64,000 nt of DNA from Pseudomonadota bacterium (GTDB taxonomy: Bacteria > Pseudomonadota > Gammaproteobacteria > Xanthomonadales > Xanthomonadaceae): NCBI GenBank assembly GCA_030528565.1, contig JAUMYP010000004.1:47744-111743 (forward strand), read 5' to 3'. Both the position numbers and the translations under genes were made by a program. Shown here in pieces: positions 44,697 through 53,734 of this stretch (position 1 is the first letter of the stretch; every line of letters starts with the position of its first letter). The notes beneath the pieces are model-generated. The model saw only the letters and a list, made by a program, of their open reading frames with translations, was not told where the DNA came from and made no database searches.

Positions 44697-45587
44697 TCAG
44701 GGATGTTCCGGCGCCACTTTGACATCTTTCTCGCGGCGCAGCAGATACAGGCCGCTGGCGACGATGATGGCCGCACCGGCCCAGGTGATGGCATCAGGCA
44801 GGGTGCGCCATACCATCAGGTCAATCAGTACCGTCCACAGCAGCGCGGAGTATTCCAGCGGTGCGATTTTGGAAGCCTCGCCCAGGCGGAAAGCCTCGGT
44901 CACGGCCACCTGCCCCAATGCACCAAACAGCCCCATCAAGGCAATCACGCCGAGCTCTTGCATGGAAGCGATGGCCACCCAGCCGGGCAAGGCCATGGCG
45001 CCTGCGGCAAGCCCCAGCAACAGCAGAAACCACACCACCATCGCCGGGGTGCTATCGGTACGGCTCAGCACTTGCACGCTGATGACATTGGCCGCATACG
45101 CCAGGGCTGCCACCACCACCGCCAGCGCCGCCCAGGAAAAATTCCCCACGCCCGGCCGCAGAATCACCAGCACGCCGACAAAGCCGATGGCAATCGCGCT
45201 CCAGCGCCGCGGCCCGACCTGCTCGCCCAGCAGCCATACCGCCAGCACCGTCACCATCAATGGCGCGACAAAGAAAATGGCATAGGCCGTGGACAGCGGC
45301 AGCTGTGACAGCCCATAGACAAAGCCGCCCAGCATCAGGATGCCAAACCCGGCACGCAGCAGATGCAGCCCTGTATTGACCGGCTTCAGGCTGGCCCAGC
45401 CATAGCGGCTCACCGCCCACAGCAGCACCAGTGGCAGTGATGCAAAGCCGCGCAGGGCACTGACTTGCAGCGGCGGATAATGCGATGAAAGCTGTTTCAT
45501 CGCCGCATCCATCACCGCAAAGGCCAGCAAGGCGGCCAGCATCAGCCATACGGCGCGATGGGATTGTGTTCGGGAAACGCTGGGCAT
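44697..45587 (-). CDS. EamA/DMT superfamily transporter
   Basis: Inner-membrane protein of 296 aa with about ten hydrophobic helices arranged as two EamA repeats: AVWLMLAALLAFAVMDAAMK, then GFGILMLGGFVYGLSQLPLS, and the second repeat SWAALAVVVAALAYAANVIS to AAIIVASGLYLL. Drug/metabolite transporters of this type export small solutes; substrate unknown. ATG 45587 (MPSVSRTQ) is preferred over an upstream start. It is followed by a 181-bp gap (44516-44696) before aceF that holds GC-rich inverted repeats but no gene I can support. Confidence 0.88.
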   Translation of the reverse strand: MPSVSRTQSHRAVWLMLAALLAFAVMDAAMKQLSSHYPPLQVSALRGFASLPLVLLWAVSRYGWASLKPVNTGLHLLRAGFGILMLGGFVYGLSQLPLSTAYAIFFVAPLMVTVLAVWLLGEQVGPRRWSAIAIGFVGVLVILRPGVGNFSWAALAVVVAALAYAANVISVQVLSRTDSTPAMVVWFLLLLGLAAGAMALPGWVAIASMQELGVIALMGLFGALGQVAVTEAFRLGEASKIAPLEYSALLWTVLIDLMVWRTLPDAITWAGAAIIVASGLYLLRREKDVKVAPEHP

Positions 45588-45688
45588 GAGGCAAAACCGT
45601 TTTTGGCATGATGCCATAGCCCCCGGACAGTCTTTTGCGCAGCCAACAGGCTATCCTTTGGGTTCATTCAAAATGAATCCAATCGCGC

Positions 45689-46171
45689 ATGCCTTCTTTC
45701 GATATCGTTTCCGAAGTGGATACCCACGAGCTGACCAATGCCGTTGACCAGGCCAACCGCGAGCTTGGCAACCGTTTTGACTTCAAGGGCGTGGATGCCG
45801 GATTTGCGCTGGAAGACCAGCGCATTGCCCTGCATGCGCCCAGCGAATTCCAGCTACAGCAAATGCAGGACATCCTGAAGGCACGGCTGATTGCCCGCAA
45901 AATCGACCCGCGCGCCACCGAAGCGGGCAACATCGACACCAATGTCGCCGGTGCACGGCAGAGCATCACCGTCAAGCAGGGCATTGGGCGCGAACTTGCC
46001 AAAAAGATTCAGGCCGAACTCAAGGCCAGCAAGCTGAAAGTGGAGAGCCAAATCAATGGCGAAAAGCTGCGCGTGACCGGCAAGAAGCGCGACGACCTGC
46101 AACAGGCCATCGCACTTTTGCGCGGCCAGGAATTCGAGCTGCCGCTGCAATTTGAAAACTTCCGCGACTGA
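45689..46171 (+). CDS. yajQ: YajQ family nucleotide-binding protein
   Basis: Cytoplasmic protein of 160 aa of the YajQ/DUF520 family, reported to bind nucleic acid and, in Xanthomonas and Pseudomonas, cyclic di-GMP. Signatures are MPSFDIVSEVDTHELTNAVD, LGNRFDFKGVDA and KLKVESQINGEKLRVTGKKRDD. Full length. Divergent from the EamA gene; the stop TGA overlaps the following DUF1415 start (TGATG), so the two are co-translated. Confidence 0.95.
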   Translation: MPSFDIVSEVDTHELTNAVDQANRELGNRFDFKGVDAGFALEDQRIALHAPSEFQLQQMQDILKARLIARKIDPRATEAGNIDTNVAGARQSITVKQGIGRELAKKIQAELKASKLKVESQINGEKLRVTGKKRDDLQQAIALLRGQEFELPLQFENFRD

Positions 46172-46719
46172 TGCACAGCGACCACGCCCACGTCGAAGCC
46201 GCCACCCGCCGCTGGCTGCAACGCGCAGTCATCGGCCTCAACCTATGCCCGTTTGCCAAGGCGGTGTATGTACGCGGGCAGGTGCGCATCCATATCTGCG
46301 ATGCCGACAACACCGACCGCCTGAAAGCAGTGCTGCGCGCCGAACTTTTGCAGCTTGCGGCAACCCCTGCCGAACACACCGACACCACCCTGCTGGTACA
46401 CCCACAGGTATTGCAGGATTTTTTCGACTACAACGATTTTCTGGATGAGGCCGATGCACTCATCCACGCGCTGGATTTGGAGGGCGAAATACAAATTGCC
46501 AGCTTCCACCCGGATTACCAGTTCGCTGGCAGCCATCCGGATGATGCCGCCAATAACACCAACCGCGCGCCCTACCCGATGTTGCACCTGCTGCGCGAAG
46601 CCAGCATCGACCGCGCCGTGGCCGCCTACCCCAGCCCCGATGGCATCATCGCGCGCAATATCGCCATCATGGAAAAACTCGGCCACACAGGCTACCGCAA
46701 GCTGCTGGCCGAGGACTGA
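46171..46719 (+). CDS. DUF1415 family protein
   Basis: Protein of 182 aa belonging to DUF1415: AVIGLNLCPFAKAVYVRGQV near the N-terminus, LLVHPQVLQDFFDYNDFLDE in the middle and ASFHPDYQFAGSHPDDAANN ... NRAPYPMLHLLREASI. The conserved Cys and acidic residues suggest an enzyme, but the family has no known activity. Its start shares one base with the yajQ stop. It converges on lipA, with only 23 bp between stops. Confidence 0.88.
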   Translation: MHSDHAHVEAATRRWLQRAVIGLNLCPFAKAVYVRGQVRIHICDADNTDRLKAVLRAELLQLAATPAEHTDTTLLVHPQVLQDFFDYNDFLDEADALIHALDLEGEIQIASFHPDYQFAGSHPDDAANNTNRAPYPMLHLLREASIDRAVAAYPSPDGIIARNIAIMEKLGHTGYRKLLAED

Positions 46720-46742
46720 TACGCCGGGAGGCGACAGGGTGT

Positions 46743-47735
46743 TCAGGCCACCCCGGCTTCTTTGGCCGAACGGTCGGCATGGTAGCTGGAGCGCACCATC
46801 GGCCCGGAGGCCACATGCCCGAAGCCCAGCTGGTAGCCATAGTCTTCCAGCTGCTTGAACTCTTCCGGCGTCCAGTAACGCAGCAGCGGATGATGCGCGG
46901 GCGAGGGTTGCAGGTACTGGCCGATGGTCACCATATCCACATCGTGCGCGCGCAAATCGCGCAAGGTGGCTTCGACTTGTTCCATGGTTTCTCCCAAGCC
47001 CAGCATGATGCCGGACTTGGTGGAAACCTCCGGGTGCTGTGCCTTGAATTTTTTCAGCAAGGTCAGCGACCACTGGTAGTCCGCCCCGGGGCGGACATTG
47101 CGGTACAAATCCGGCACCGTTTCGATATTGTGGTTGAACACATCCGGCGGTGCGGCAGCCAGGATTTCCAGCGCCCGTTCCATGCGCCCCTTGCCACGGA
47201 AATCCGGGGTCAGGATTTCCACCTTGATACCCGGCACACGGGCGCGGGTTTCGCGGATGCAATCGACAAAATGCTGGGCACCGCCATCGCGCAGGTCATC
47301 ACGGTCAACACTGGTGATGACCACATACTTCAGGCGCATATCAGCGATAGTCTCAGCCAGCCGGCGCGGCTCGTCCACATCCAGCGGCTTGGGACGGCCA
47401 TGCGCCACGTCGCAAAAACTGCAACGGCGGGTGCAGACATCGCCCATAATCATGAAGGTGGCGGTGCCGTGGTTGAAGCATTCATGGATATTCGGGCAAC
47501 TGGCATCCTCGCAGACCGTGACCAGTCGATTTTCGCGCAGCCGTGACTTGAGTTGCTGCACCGCATTGCCTGCCGGGATGCGCACCCGAATCCAGCTGGG
47601 CTTGCGCAGTACCGGCGCTTCCTCAAACTTGACCGGGCTTTTGCCAATCTTGTCCGCAGCCAACTGCTTGGCGCCGGGGGTAAGCGAGCTGGCCTCATCG
47701 ACCACGGAAAGGGGAATGCTGCGGGATACGTTCAT
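46743..47735 (-). CDS. lipA: Lipoyl synthase
   Basis: Radical-SAM enzyme of 330 aa that inserts two sulfurs into octanoyl-lipoyl domains. The radical-SAM cluster motif is [10 protein letters not shown]. The auxiliary cluster ligands are [12 protein letters not shown] in the N-terminal part, and the conserved C-terminal Ser is in [18 protein letters not shown] 47735 ([10 protein letters not shown]) is chosen; in-frame upstream codons have no similarity. It supplies the lipoyl groups of AceF and LpdA encoded nearby. Confidence 0.96.
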   Translation of the reverse strand: MNVSRSIPLSVVDEASSLTPGAKQLAADKIGKSPVKFEEAPVLRKPSWIRVRIPAGNAVQQLKSRLRENRLVTVCEDASCPNIHECFNHGTATFMIMGDVCTRRCSFCDVAHGRPKPLDVDEPRRLAETIADMRLKYVVITSVDRDDLRDGGAQHFVDCIRETRARVPGIKVEILTPDFRGKGRMERALEILAAAPPDVFNHNIETVPDLYRNVRPGADYQWSLTLLKKFKAQHPEVSTKSGIMLGLGETMEQVEATLRDLRAHDVDMVTIGQYLQPSPAHHPLLRYWTPEEFKQLEDYGYQLGFGHVASGPMVRSSYHADRSAKEAGVA

Positions 47736-47914
47736 GACGTGATTATCGCCGATTAGCACACGCCCCACCATGCACCATCAAGTTAACCTCAAACAAACCG
47801 GCAAAGTCCTGACTAAACAATCAGGCTGACAGCTTGCGCTAGAATCCGTTGCCAGGCAGATGTGACATCTGTCGTTTTTTACTGCCCTCAACTATGGAAA
47901 GGGGATTTCCCACA

Positions 47915-48895
47915 ATGAATCACACTACTCGCCTGCTGGCGCTTGGAATTGCCAGCGCACTCACCATCGGCTTTGCAGCTCAGCCACAGACTGCCGAAGC
48001 ACAACGTCGCAGCGCCCAGCAAACCCGTGCGCAAAAGATGCAGGAAATCCCGACCTGTTCACGCAATCTTGGCAGCATTACTGTGCTGGATCCCGAATAC
48101 GCCTGGTGGCGCGAGTGGGAGCTGGCCTCCCCCGAAGCTCTCATCAAGCTGTACGTCAACCGCTCACGCTGCTTTACCCTGGTTGACCGCGGTCGTGGCC
48201 TGAATGCGGCCATGGCCGAGCGTGGCCTGGCAGCCGACGGCCAGCTGCGTAACCGCTCCAATATTGGCCGTGGCCAGATGCGTGCTGCCGACTACGCCAT
48301 TACGCCGGACATGATCAGCCGCAACAGCAACGCCGGTGGCACCAATATCGGTGGCATCGTCAGCGGCCTCTTGGGCGGACGTGGCGGCAGCGCCGTGGGT
48401 GCGTTGGCAGGCAACCTCAACCTGCGTCGCAAAACTGCCGACGTGATGCTGACCGTCACTGACCTGCGCTCCTCCGAACAAGTTGCCATGAGCGAAGGGC
48501 ACGCCAAGAAAACCGATATCGGCTTTGGTGCAGGCGGTGGCGGTATCAGCTTCTCCAGTCTGCTTGGCGGTGCAGCGGGCGTCTCCAGCTATGCCAATAC
48601 CGAAATCGGTCAGGTGGTTGCACTGGCCTACCTCGAAGCCTATACCAAGTTGGTGCAGGAGCTGGGCGGCCTCTCCGACAATCCGGCAGCCAGCAATGCC
48701 CATCAGGCACTGGTGGTGCAGCGTCCGGCCACCATGTACAAGAACGCCAATCGCCGCGGCGGCACGGTGCGCTCACTGAGCGTGGGTATGCAGTTGTTCC
48801 CGACCGGCGTGAAAAACGGCACCATGTGGGAAGTGGAAGACGAACTTGGCAATACCGGCTGGGTCGATTCCACCTTGACGGGATTGGATCGCTGA
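47915..48895 (+). CDS. Secreted CsgG-like protein with SH3-like tail
   Basis: Predicted exported protein of 326 aa. A signal peptide (MNHTTRLLALGIASALTIGF, to about residue 29) has no lipobox Cys. The middle resembles the CsgG/curli-assembly fold: GSITVLDPEYAWW, LIKLYVNRSRCFTLVDRGRG, MRAADYAITPDMIS and KTADVMLTVTDLRSSEQVAM. A Gly-rich insertion (IGGIVSGLLGGRGGSAVGAL) looks membrane-inserting. The C-terminal 50 residues (RRGGTVRSLSVGMQLFPTGV ... NTGWVDSTLTGL) look like an SH3-type domain. ATG 47915 follows AAAGGGG. No curli genes are nearby. Its exact function is unknown. Confidence 0.65.
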   Translation: MNHTTRLLALGIASALTIGFAAQPQTAEAQRRSAQQTRAQKMQEIPTCSRNLGSITVLDPEYAWWREWELASPEALIKLYVNRSRCFTLVDRGRGLNAAMAERGLAADGQLRNRSNIGRGQMRAADYAITPDMISRNSNAGGTNIGGIVSGLLGGRGGSAVGALAGNLNLRRKTADVMLTVTDLRSSEQVAMSEGHAKKTDIGFGAGGGGISFSSLLGGAAGVSSYANTEIGQVVALAYLEAYTKLVQELGGLSDNPAASNAHQALVVQRPATMYKNANRRGGTVRSLSVGMQLFPTGVKNGTMWEVEDELGNTGWVDSTLTGLDR

Positions 48896-48918
48896 ACCAT
48901 CCACATTGCTCACAAACA

Positions 48919-48951
48919 AAAACCCCATGTCAAACATGGGGTTTTTGTTTT
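48919..48951. terminator. Bidirectional terminator between the CsgG-like gene and lipB
   Basis: Twelve-bp stem AAAACCCCATGT (48919-48930) and ACATGGGGTTTT (48934-48945), with T-tracts on both strands, ending both convergent transcripts. Confidence 0.92.
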
Positions 48952-48975
48952 GCATGATTGCAATTATCCCTGCCT

Positions 48976-49635
48976 TCAGCCCTCGGCGCGCTGCAAGCGC
49001 AATCCAAACTGCCGGGCAAGCTCGGCCAGTAGCACCGGTTTGACAGGCTCCATACCCCCTGCCCCGCCGACATCCGCCATATTGATAACCTGCATGCCCG
49101 CATAGCCGCAGGGATTGATGCGCTGGAATGGCGACAAATCCATATTGATATTGAATGCCAGACCGTGAAAGCTGCAACCGCGCCGCACCCGGATGCCCAG
49201 CGCGGCAATCTTGGCCTCGCCCACATACACGCCAGGCGCGCCTTCACGGCGCTGGGCGATGATGTTCCACTCCAGCAAGGTATCAATAATGGCCTGCTCG
49301 ATTTTGCAGACATATTCACGCACACCGATTTTCAGCCTGCGCAAATCCAGTAGCGGATACACCACAATCTGACCCGGGCCGTGATAGGTCACCTGACCGC
49401 CCCGGTCCACATGCAGCACCGGAATATCGCCGGGCATCAGTACATGCTCAGGTTTGCCGGCCTGCCCCAGGGTAAATACCGGCTCGTGCTCTACCACCCA
49501 GATTTCATCAGCCGTGTTTTCATCACGCGCATCGGTAAAAGCCTGCATGGCTCGCCAGACCGGCTCATACGGCTGCCTTCCCAGCTCACGCACCCAGGCC
49601 AGTGGCAGCTCACCGGCCTGGCTCAGATGGTCCAT
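48976..49635 (-). CDS. lipB: Octanoyltransferase LipB
   Basis: Transfers octanoate from acyl-carrier protein to lipoyl domains, 219 aa. The active-site Lys is in [12 protein letters not shown] and the catalytic Cys in INPCGYAGM; the [12 protein letters not shown] segment is the substrate-binding region. Start ATG 49635 overlaps the DUF493 stop by 13 bp, which indicates translational coupling. Product goes to LipA, encoded on the same strand 1.2 kb further downstream, beyond the plus-strand CsgG-like gene. Confidence 0.95.
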   Translation of the reverse strand: MDHLSQAGELPLAWVRELGRQPYEPVWRAMQAFTDARDENTADEIWVVEHEPVFTLGQAGKPEHVLMPGDIPVLHVDRGGQVTYHGPGQIVVYPLLDLRRLKIGVREYVCKIEQAIIDTLLEWNIIAQRREGAPGVYVGEAKIAALGIRVRRGCSFHGLAFNINMDLSPFQRINPCGYAGMQVINMADVGGAGGMEPVKPVLLAELARQFGLRLQRAEG

Positions 49636-49910
49636 TTCACACCCGGGTGCTGGCGCAAAACTTCATGCGCAGCCTGATATTGCTCACGGCTGGCAGCCTT
49701 GAAGCTCAACTTGACCTGGATGAATTTGCCGCCAGAAGATTCACGGGTAGTCAGGCTCTCATGCAGCACTTCGATACCTGCATCAACCAGCAGGACGGGC
49801 ACGGCGGTTTCAAGACCTGCATCCACCGGCCCCATCACCGAGATTTCAAAAATACCGGGAAACTGGAAGCCGTGTTCTGGATTGTCTGATTTGATTTCCA
49901 TGCGCGTCAT
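49623..49910 (-). CDS. ybeD: DUF493 (YbeD-like) protein
   Basis: Small ACT-fold-like protein of 95 aa, sitting between dacA and lipB as in E. coli ybeD. Conserved parts are [28 protein letters not shown] and the C-terminal [14 protein letters not shown]. Start ATG 49910 (MTRME) or ATG 49901 (MEIKSD) are both possible. Family function is unknown; a regulatory role in lipoate metabolism has been suggested only from context. Confidence 0.9.
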   Translation of the reverse strand: MTRMEIKSDNPEHGFQFPGIFEISVMGPVDAGLETAVPVLLVDAGIEVLHESLTTRESSGGKFIQVKLSFKAASREQYQAAHEVLRQHPGVKWTI

Positions 49911-49940
49911 TATGGAGATAGCCTCCGGTAAACCCAAGTA

Positions 49941-49977
49941 CAAAAACATCCTGCCCACAATATTTGTGAGCAGGATG
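49941..49977 (-). terminator. Intrinsic terminator after dacA
   Basis: Stem catcctgc/gcaggatg (49947-49954 and 49970-49977) extended inward by cacaa/ttgtg, running on the minus strand into TTTTTG. Confidence 0.88.
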
Positions 49978-49999
49978 CCTCACGCTAAAACAGGGCCAA

Positions 50000-51253
50000 T
50001 TACAGTGCGGCCCACCACATGCGGATTTCGTGCCAGAGGCGTTTGAAGAAGCCGCCTGGCGCCACTGCCTCCAGGGCAACCAGCGGGGCGCTGGCGATTT
50101 CCTTGCCTTCCAGGGTCACCCGCACCGTGCCGATGGCCTGCCCTTTTTCCACCGGGGCAACCAAGGTGGTGGGCACATCCATGGTGGATTTCAGGCTTGG
50201 CACGCTGCCGCGCGGCAGGCTGACAACCAAGGGTTGCGCCACGCCCAGATTGACTTCATTCACCTGGCCCTTCCACAACCGCTGTACGGCGACAGGCGTG
50301 TCGGCTTCGAACAGGCGATGGCTTTCATAGAAGCGGAAGCCCCAGTTCAGCAGTGCCTGCGAATCGGCAGCGCGCTGTTCCTCGCTGCTGCCGCCAAGAA
50401 TCACCGTAATGAATCGCTGGTCGCCACGCTTGGCCGAGGCCATCAGGCAGTAGCCTGCCGCCATGGTATGCCCGGTTTTGATGCCGTCCACCGAGCCATC
50501 GCGCCACAGCAGCAGATTGCGGTTGGGCTGGGTGATGGGGCCGACGGTGAACTCCTTGAGGCTGTTATAGCTATAGGCCTCCGGGTAGTCGCGCACCAGC
50601 GCCCGGCCCAGCAACGCCAGGTCGCGGGCACTGGAGACATGCGCCTCGTCGGGCAGGCCGGTGGCATTGACAAAATGCGTATTGGCAAGCCCGAGCTGTT
50701 TGGCGTAGCTGTTCATCAGGCTGGCAAAGGCCTCCTCGCTGCCGGCCACATGCTCAGCCAGTGCGATGGCGGCATCATTGCCCGATTGCACCACCATGCC
50801 TTTTTCCATCTCAAGCAGTGGCGCGGTCTTGTTGACCTCAAAGCCGCTGTAGCTGCCGTCGGTGGCCGCGCCGCCCTTGCGCCAGGCGTTTTCGCTCATC
50901 ATCACCGGGTCGTCAGCCTTGAGATTGCCCTTGGCCATTTCCGCCGCAATCACATAGCTGGTCATCACCTTGGTGATGCTGGCAGGCGGCAATTGTTCAT
51001 CAATATTTTCACCGGCCAGCACTTCGCCACTGGCCGCGTCCATAATCAGCCAGGCTTTGGACACCCGTGGCACGGGCGCAGCCGGGATGGCGATTTCAGC
51101 CGTTTGCTGCGCTGCCGCCGCCACATTGGCCGATGCCGATGCAGTCGCAGGCTGGGCAGTATTCGCCGTTTGCGCATTGGCGATTGCAAGGCCGATAAAA
51201 ACCGTCAACGCGGCGGGGGTCAGGGCAAAGACAGTCAGGGATTTGAGTTTCAT
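50000..51253 (-). CDS. dacA: D-alanyl-D-alanine carboxypeptidase (PBP5/6 type)
   Basis: Periplasmic low-molecular-weight penicillin-binding protein of 417 aa that trims the terminal D-Ala of peptidoglycan stem peptides. A signal peptide (1-27) is followed by an Ala/Thr-rich linker. Active-site motifs are SITK (92-95), SGN (157-159) and KTG (259-261). The C-terminal PBP5 domain ends in an amphipathic anchor (FFKRLWHEIRMWWAAL). ATG 51253 is chosen; the frame continues upstream into the rlpA end without homology. Part of the mltB-rlpA-dacA envelope cluster. Confidence 0.96.
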   Translation of the reverse strand: MKLKSLTVFALTPAALTVFIGLAIANAQTANTAQPATASASANVAAAAQQTAEIAIPAAPVPRVSKAWLIMDAASGEVLAGENIDEQLPPASITKVMTSYVIAAEMAKGNLKADDPVMMSENAWRKGGAATDGSYSGFEVNKTAPLLEMEKGMVVQSGNDAAIALAEHVAGSEEAFASLMNSYAKQLGLANTHFVNATGLPDEAHVSSARDLALLGRALVRDYPEAYSYNSLKEFTVGPITQPNRNLLLWRDGSVDGIKTGHTMAAGYCLMASAKRGDQRFITVILGGSSEEQRAADSQALLNWGFRFYESHRLFEADTPVAVQRLWKGQVNEVNLGVAQPLVVSLPRGSVPSLKSTMDVPTTLVAPVEKGQAIGTVRVTLEGKEIASAPLVALEAVAPGGFFKRLWHEIRMWWAAL

Positions 51254-51300
51254 TTTCAGTCTATGGCCGCAACAGCGGCATGCAAATGGGATAAAGCGTG

Positions 51301-52500
51301 TTATTGACGTATGCGGGTGGGCTGGCCAAAGCCGAGGCTGGCAATCTGTGCCACGCGCGCGGCTACAGCACTCTCCTGCAAGGGGCCTACGCGCAGCCGC
51401 CATATCCGCCGGCCATTGACCGCAGCATCCATCAGCCGCGCTTCCGGCACCCCGGCGCCACGCAGCCTGTGAAGTGCGCGCTCGGCGTTATCCATGCTGG
51501 CAAAGCTGGCGACCTGCAATTCGATGCCATTGGCGGCCACCGGCTGGGCAGCCGTTGCCAGCACCGGCGCTGTTGGCGGCGCAGCTATCGCAGATGCAGC
51601 CGGGGCAACTTGTGCAGCGGGGTTCATCACCGGGTCGGGCTTGCCCGGCACCCCGGTGGCGATGCGAATCTGCCGCGCGCGCATCCAGGCATCGAATTCA
51701 TCGGCAGTCATCGGCCTGCCATTTTGCTGCATGTCAAAACGGCTGCCCTGGCGCGCGCTGGCCGCAGGCGCCACCACCACGGCTGCTGCGGCAGCCGGGG
51801 TTTGCGCGGCTGCCATGCTCGGATTCATGTCTTCAGGCAGCAGGGCGCGCACTTCCACCCTGGCCGTACCAGCTTCGCGGAAGCCCAGCTTCACGGCGGC
51901 GGCGTAGCTGAGGTCAATCAGGCGGTTTTCATGAAACGGGCCACGGTCGTTGACGCGCACGATGACCGATTTGCCATTCTCCAGATTGGTCACGCGCGCA
52001 AAACTTGGCAGCGGCAGGCTGCGATGCGCGGCTGTAAAGGCATACATGTCATACACCTCCTGGTTGGAGGTGCGGCGGCCATGAAACTTGTTGCCGTAAT
52101 ACGAAGCGCGGCCTTGTTCCACATAACCGCGATGCTCGTCCATCACCGTATAACGCTTGCCCAGCACGGTATAGGGCGAACGGTTGCCTACCACCGAGCG
52201 CGGCAAATGCACGACTTCCGGCTCGGGGATGGCCTCCACATCGGGGATATAGTCCGGCACGCTGTCTTTCACCCCCGGTGCATACAAGCCACCGGCCACA
52301 TAATTGCCGCGCTTGGCCGGGTCTTCCTGTGCCGGGGCATAGGGCGATTGCCGCCGGCCACGCTGGGCATTCGCCGTCTGCGTGGCACTATCCGATACCG
52401 GCTTGCCCGCAGCAGGCGCGGAGGCTTTTTCCGGGCTGCTGCTACAGGCGGCAAGCAATACCGCAAACCCTGCCAGTACTGGAAGCCGCAGCGTGCTCAT
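51301..52500 (-). CDS. rlpA: RlpA lipoprotein (septal-ring lytic transglycosylase) with SPOR domain
   Basis: Outer-membrane lipoprotein of 399 aa with lipobox LAAC (Cys19). The RlpA double-psi beta-barrel core reads GRASYYGNKFHGRRTSN, EVYDMYAFTAAHRSLP and VIVRVNDRGPFHENRLIDLS, with the catalytic Asp in NDRGP. A C-terminal SPOR domain (IELQVASFASMDNAERALHR ... ARVAQIASLGFG) targets denuded septal glycans. It overlaps mltB by 4 bp (ATGA) and precedes dacA. Cleaves naked glycan strands at division. Confidence 0.95.
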   Translation of the reverse strand: MSTLRLPVLAGFAVLLAACSSSPEKASAPAAGKPVSDSATQTANAQRGRRQSPYAPAQEDPAKRGNYVAGGLYAPGVKDSVPDYIPDVEAIPEPEVVHLPRSVVGNRSPYTVLGKRYTVMDEHRGYVEQGRASYYGNKFHGRRTSNQEVYDMYAFTAAHRSLPLPSFARVTNLENGKSVIVRVNDRGPFHENRLIDLSYAAAVKLGFREAGTARVEVRALLPEDMNPSMAAAQTPAAAAAVVVAPAASARQGSRFDMQQNGRPMTADEFDAWMRARQIRIATGVPGKPDPVMNPAAQVAPAASAIAAPPTAPVLATAAQPVAANGIELQVASFASMDNAERALHRLRGAGVPEARLMDAAVNGRRIWRLRVGPLQESAVAARVAQIASLGFGQPTRIRQ

Positions 52501-53651
52501 TGGCGCTCAACTCCGGCGCGAATGGCCTGCGCCAGCTGATACACCGCCATGGTGTACATCGGTGAATGGTTGTAGCGGCTGATGACATAGAAATTGCTGT
52601 ACACAAGCCAGTGTTCGCGCCCCTGGCTGCCCTCGAAGTTCAGCACCGTGGCACCCTCATGATGCCATGAACCGTTATGATGCCATCGCTCGCCGGGCGC
52701 AGGACGATAGCCGCGCTCTCTTAGTTCGCCCATCGTGAAAACAGGCTCGATGTTCTCCGGCTGCCACTCCGGCATGTCCGGATTCTTGTCAGCCCGCGCC
52801 GCCACCGGGCCACTGCGCAGCCAGCCATGCACTATGAAATAATTGGCGATGGAAGCAAATACATCGGATTTTTCGGTCAGGATGTTGCGCTGGCCATCGG
52901 CATTGCCGTCTTTGGCCCAAAGGCGATAGCTGGACGGCATGAACTGCCCCATGCCCATCGCCCCGGCATAGCTGCCCTTGATGGCGGTGATATCCAGATG
53001 CGGCTCAGCTTTTTGCAGCGCGAACAATTGCGCCAGTTCACCGGCGAAAAACGGCGCGCGACGCGGGTAGTCGAAAGCCAAGGTATAGAGCGCGTCCAGC
53101 ACCCGATAGCTGCCCATATTGCGGCCATACTGGGTTTCCACGCCGATGATGGCGACGATATATTCAGCCGGCACGCCGGTTTCGGCGGCTACTTTTTCCA
53201 GCGCGGCGCGGTTTTCACGATAGAAGGCGATACCGCCATTGATGCGCGCATCGTTGATGAAAATCGGGCGGTAATCCTTCCACTGGCGCACCGCCTCTGC
53301 CGGGCGCGAGATGGCCGCGACAATCCGTGGCTGCGGCTTGGCCTGCGACAAGATGGCACGGATATACAGCGGGTCAACGCCATAGGTTTCGGCGGTGTAC
53401 TGGATGAAATTGGCTTCGCGCTGTTCACGCGGGATGGCCGGGTTGACCACATTATCCGGCGCAACCGGGCGCTTTTCCGGCTGCCGCGGCAAGTCCGTGT
53501 TTGGGCGCACGGCCTTGGGAAAATCCTGCACAACAATGGTTGCAGAGGTTTGGGGTCTATCGGTTGCCGTCGTGGCTGTAGCCGGTGGCACATGGATGGC
53601 GCAAGCGGCCAGTGCCAAGGGAAGTGTCAGAGTAGGCGTGCGTCGAGTCAT
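52497..53651 (-). CDS. mltB: Membrane-bound lytic murein transglycosylase B
   Basis: Lytic transglycosylase of 384 aa (SLT2/GH103 family). ATG 53651 gives a lipoprotein signal with LAAC (Cys17); longer in-frame starts were rejected. The catalytic Glu172 sits in IIGVETQYGRNMGSY, followed by FAGELAQLFAL and the family motif YAGAMGMGQFMPSSYR. It is downstream of the glycosyltransferase pair and leads into rlpA and dacA, forming a peptidoglycan-remodelling cluster. Confidence 0.95.
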   Translation of the reverse strand: MTRRTPTLTLPLALAACAIHVPPATATTATDRPQTSATIVVQDFPKAVRPNTDLPRQPEKRPVAPDNVVNPAIPREQREANFIQYTAETYGVDPLYIRAILSQAKPQPRIVAAISRPAEAVRQWKDYRPIFINDARINGGIAFYRENRAALEKVAAETGVPAEYIVAIIGVETQYGRNMGSYRVLDALYTLAFDYPRRAPFFAGELAQLFALQKAEPHLDITAIKGSYAGAMGMGQFMPSSYRLWAKDGNADGQRNILTEKSDVFASIANYFIVHGWLRSGPVAARADKNPDMPEWQPENIEPVFTMGELRERGYRPAPGERWHHNGSWHHEGATVLNFEGSQGREHWLVYSNFYVISRYNHSPMYTMAVYQLAQAIRAGVERQ

Positions 53652-53734
53652 GCCTGCGAGGTTAGCATGCCTGTCCGAAAGCGACGAGTACGCAACCCGC
53701 GAAATCTGCCCCTGACATTCAGTTGCAGCTCGTT

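Noticed and set aside
44440..44697. Small minus-strand frame starting at the EamA stop (MPVLILLCGGGAAAGGC...)
   Set aside because: The start would be coupled to the EamA stop and the opening looks a little like a lipoprotein signal. However, the body runs into the aceF start with Arg-rich, unconserved-looking sequence, so I do not support a gene.
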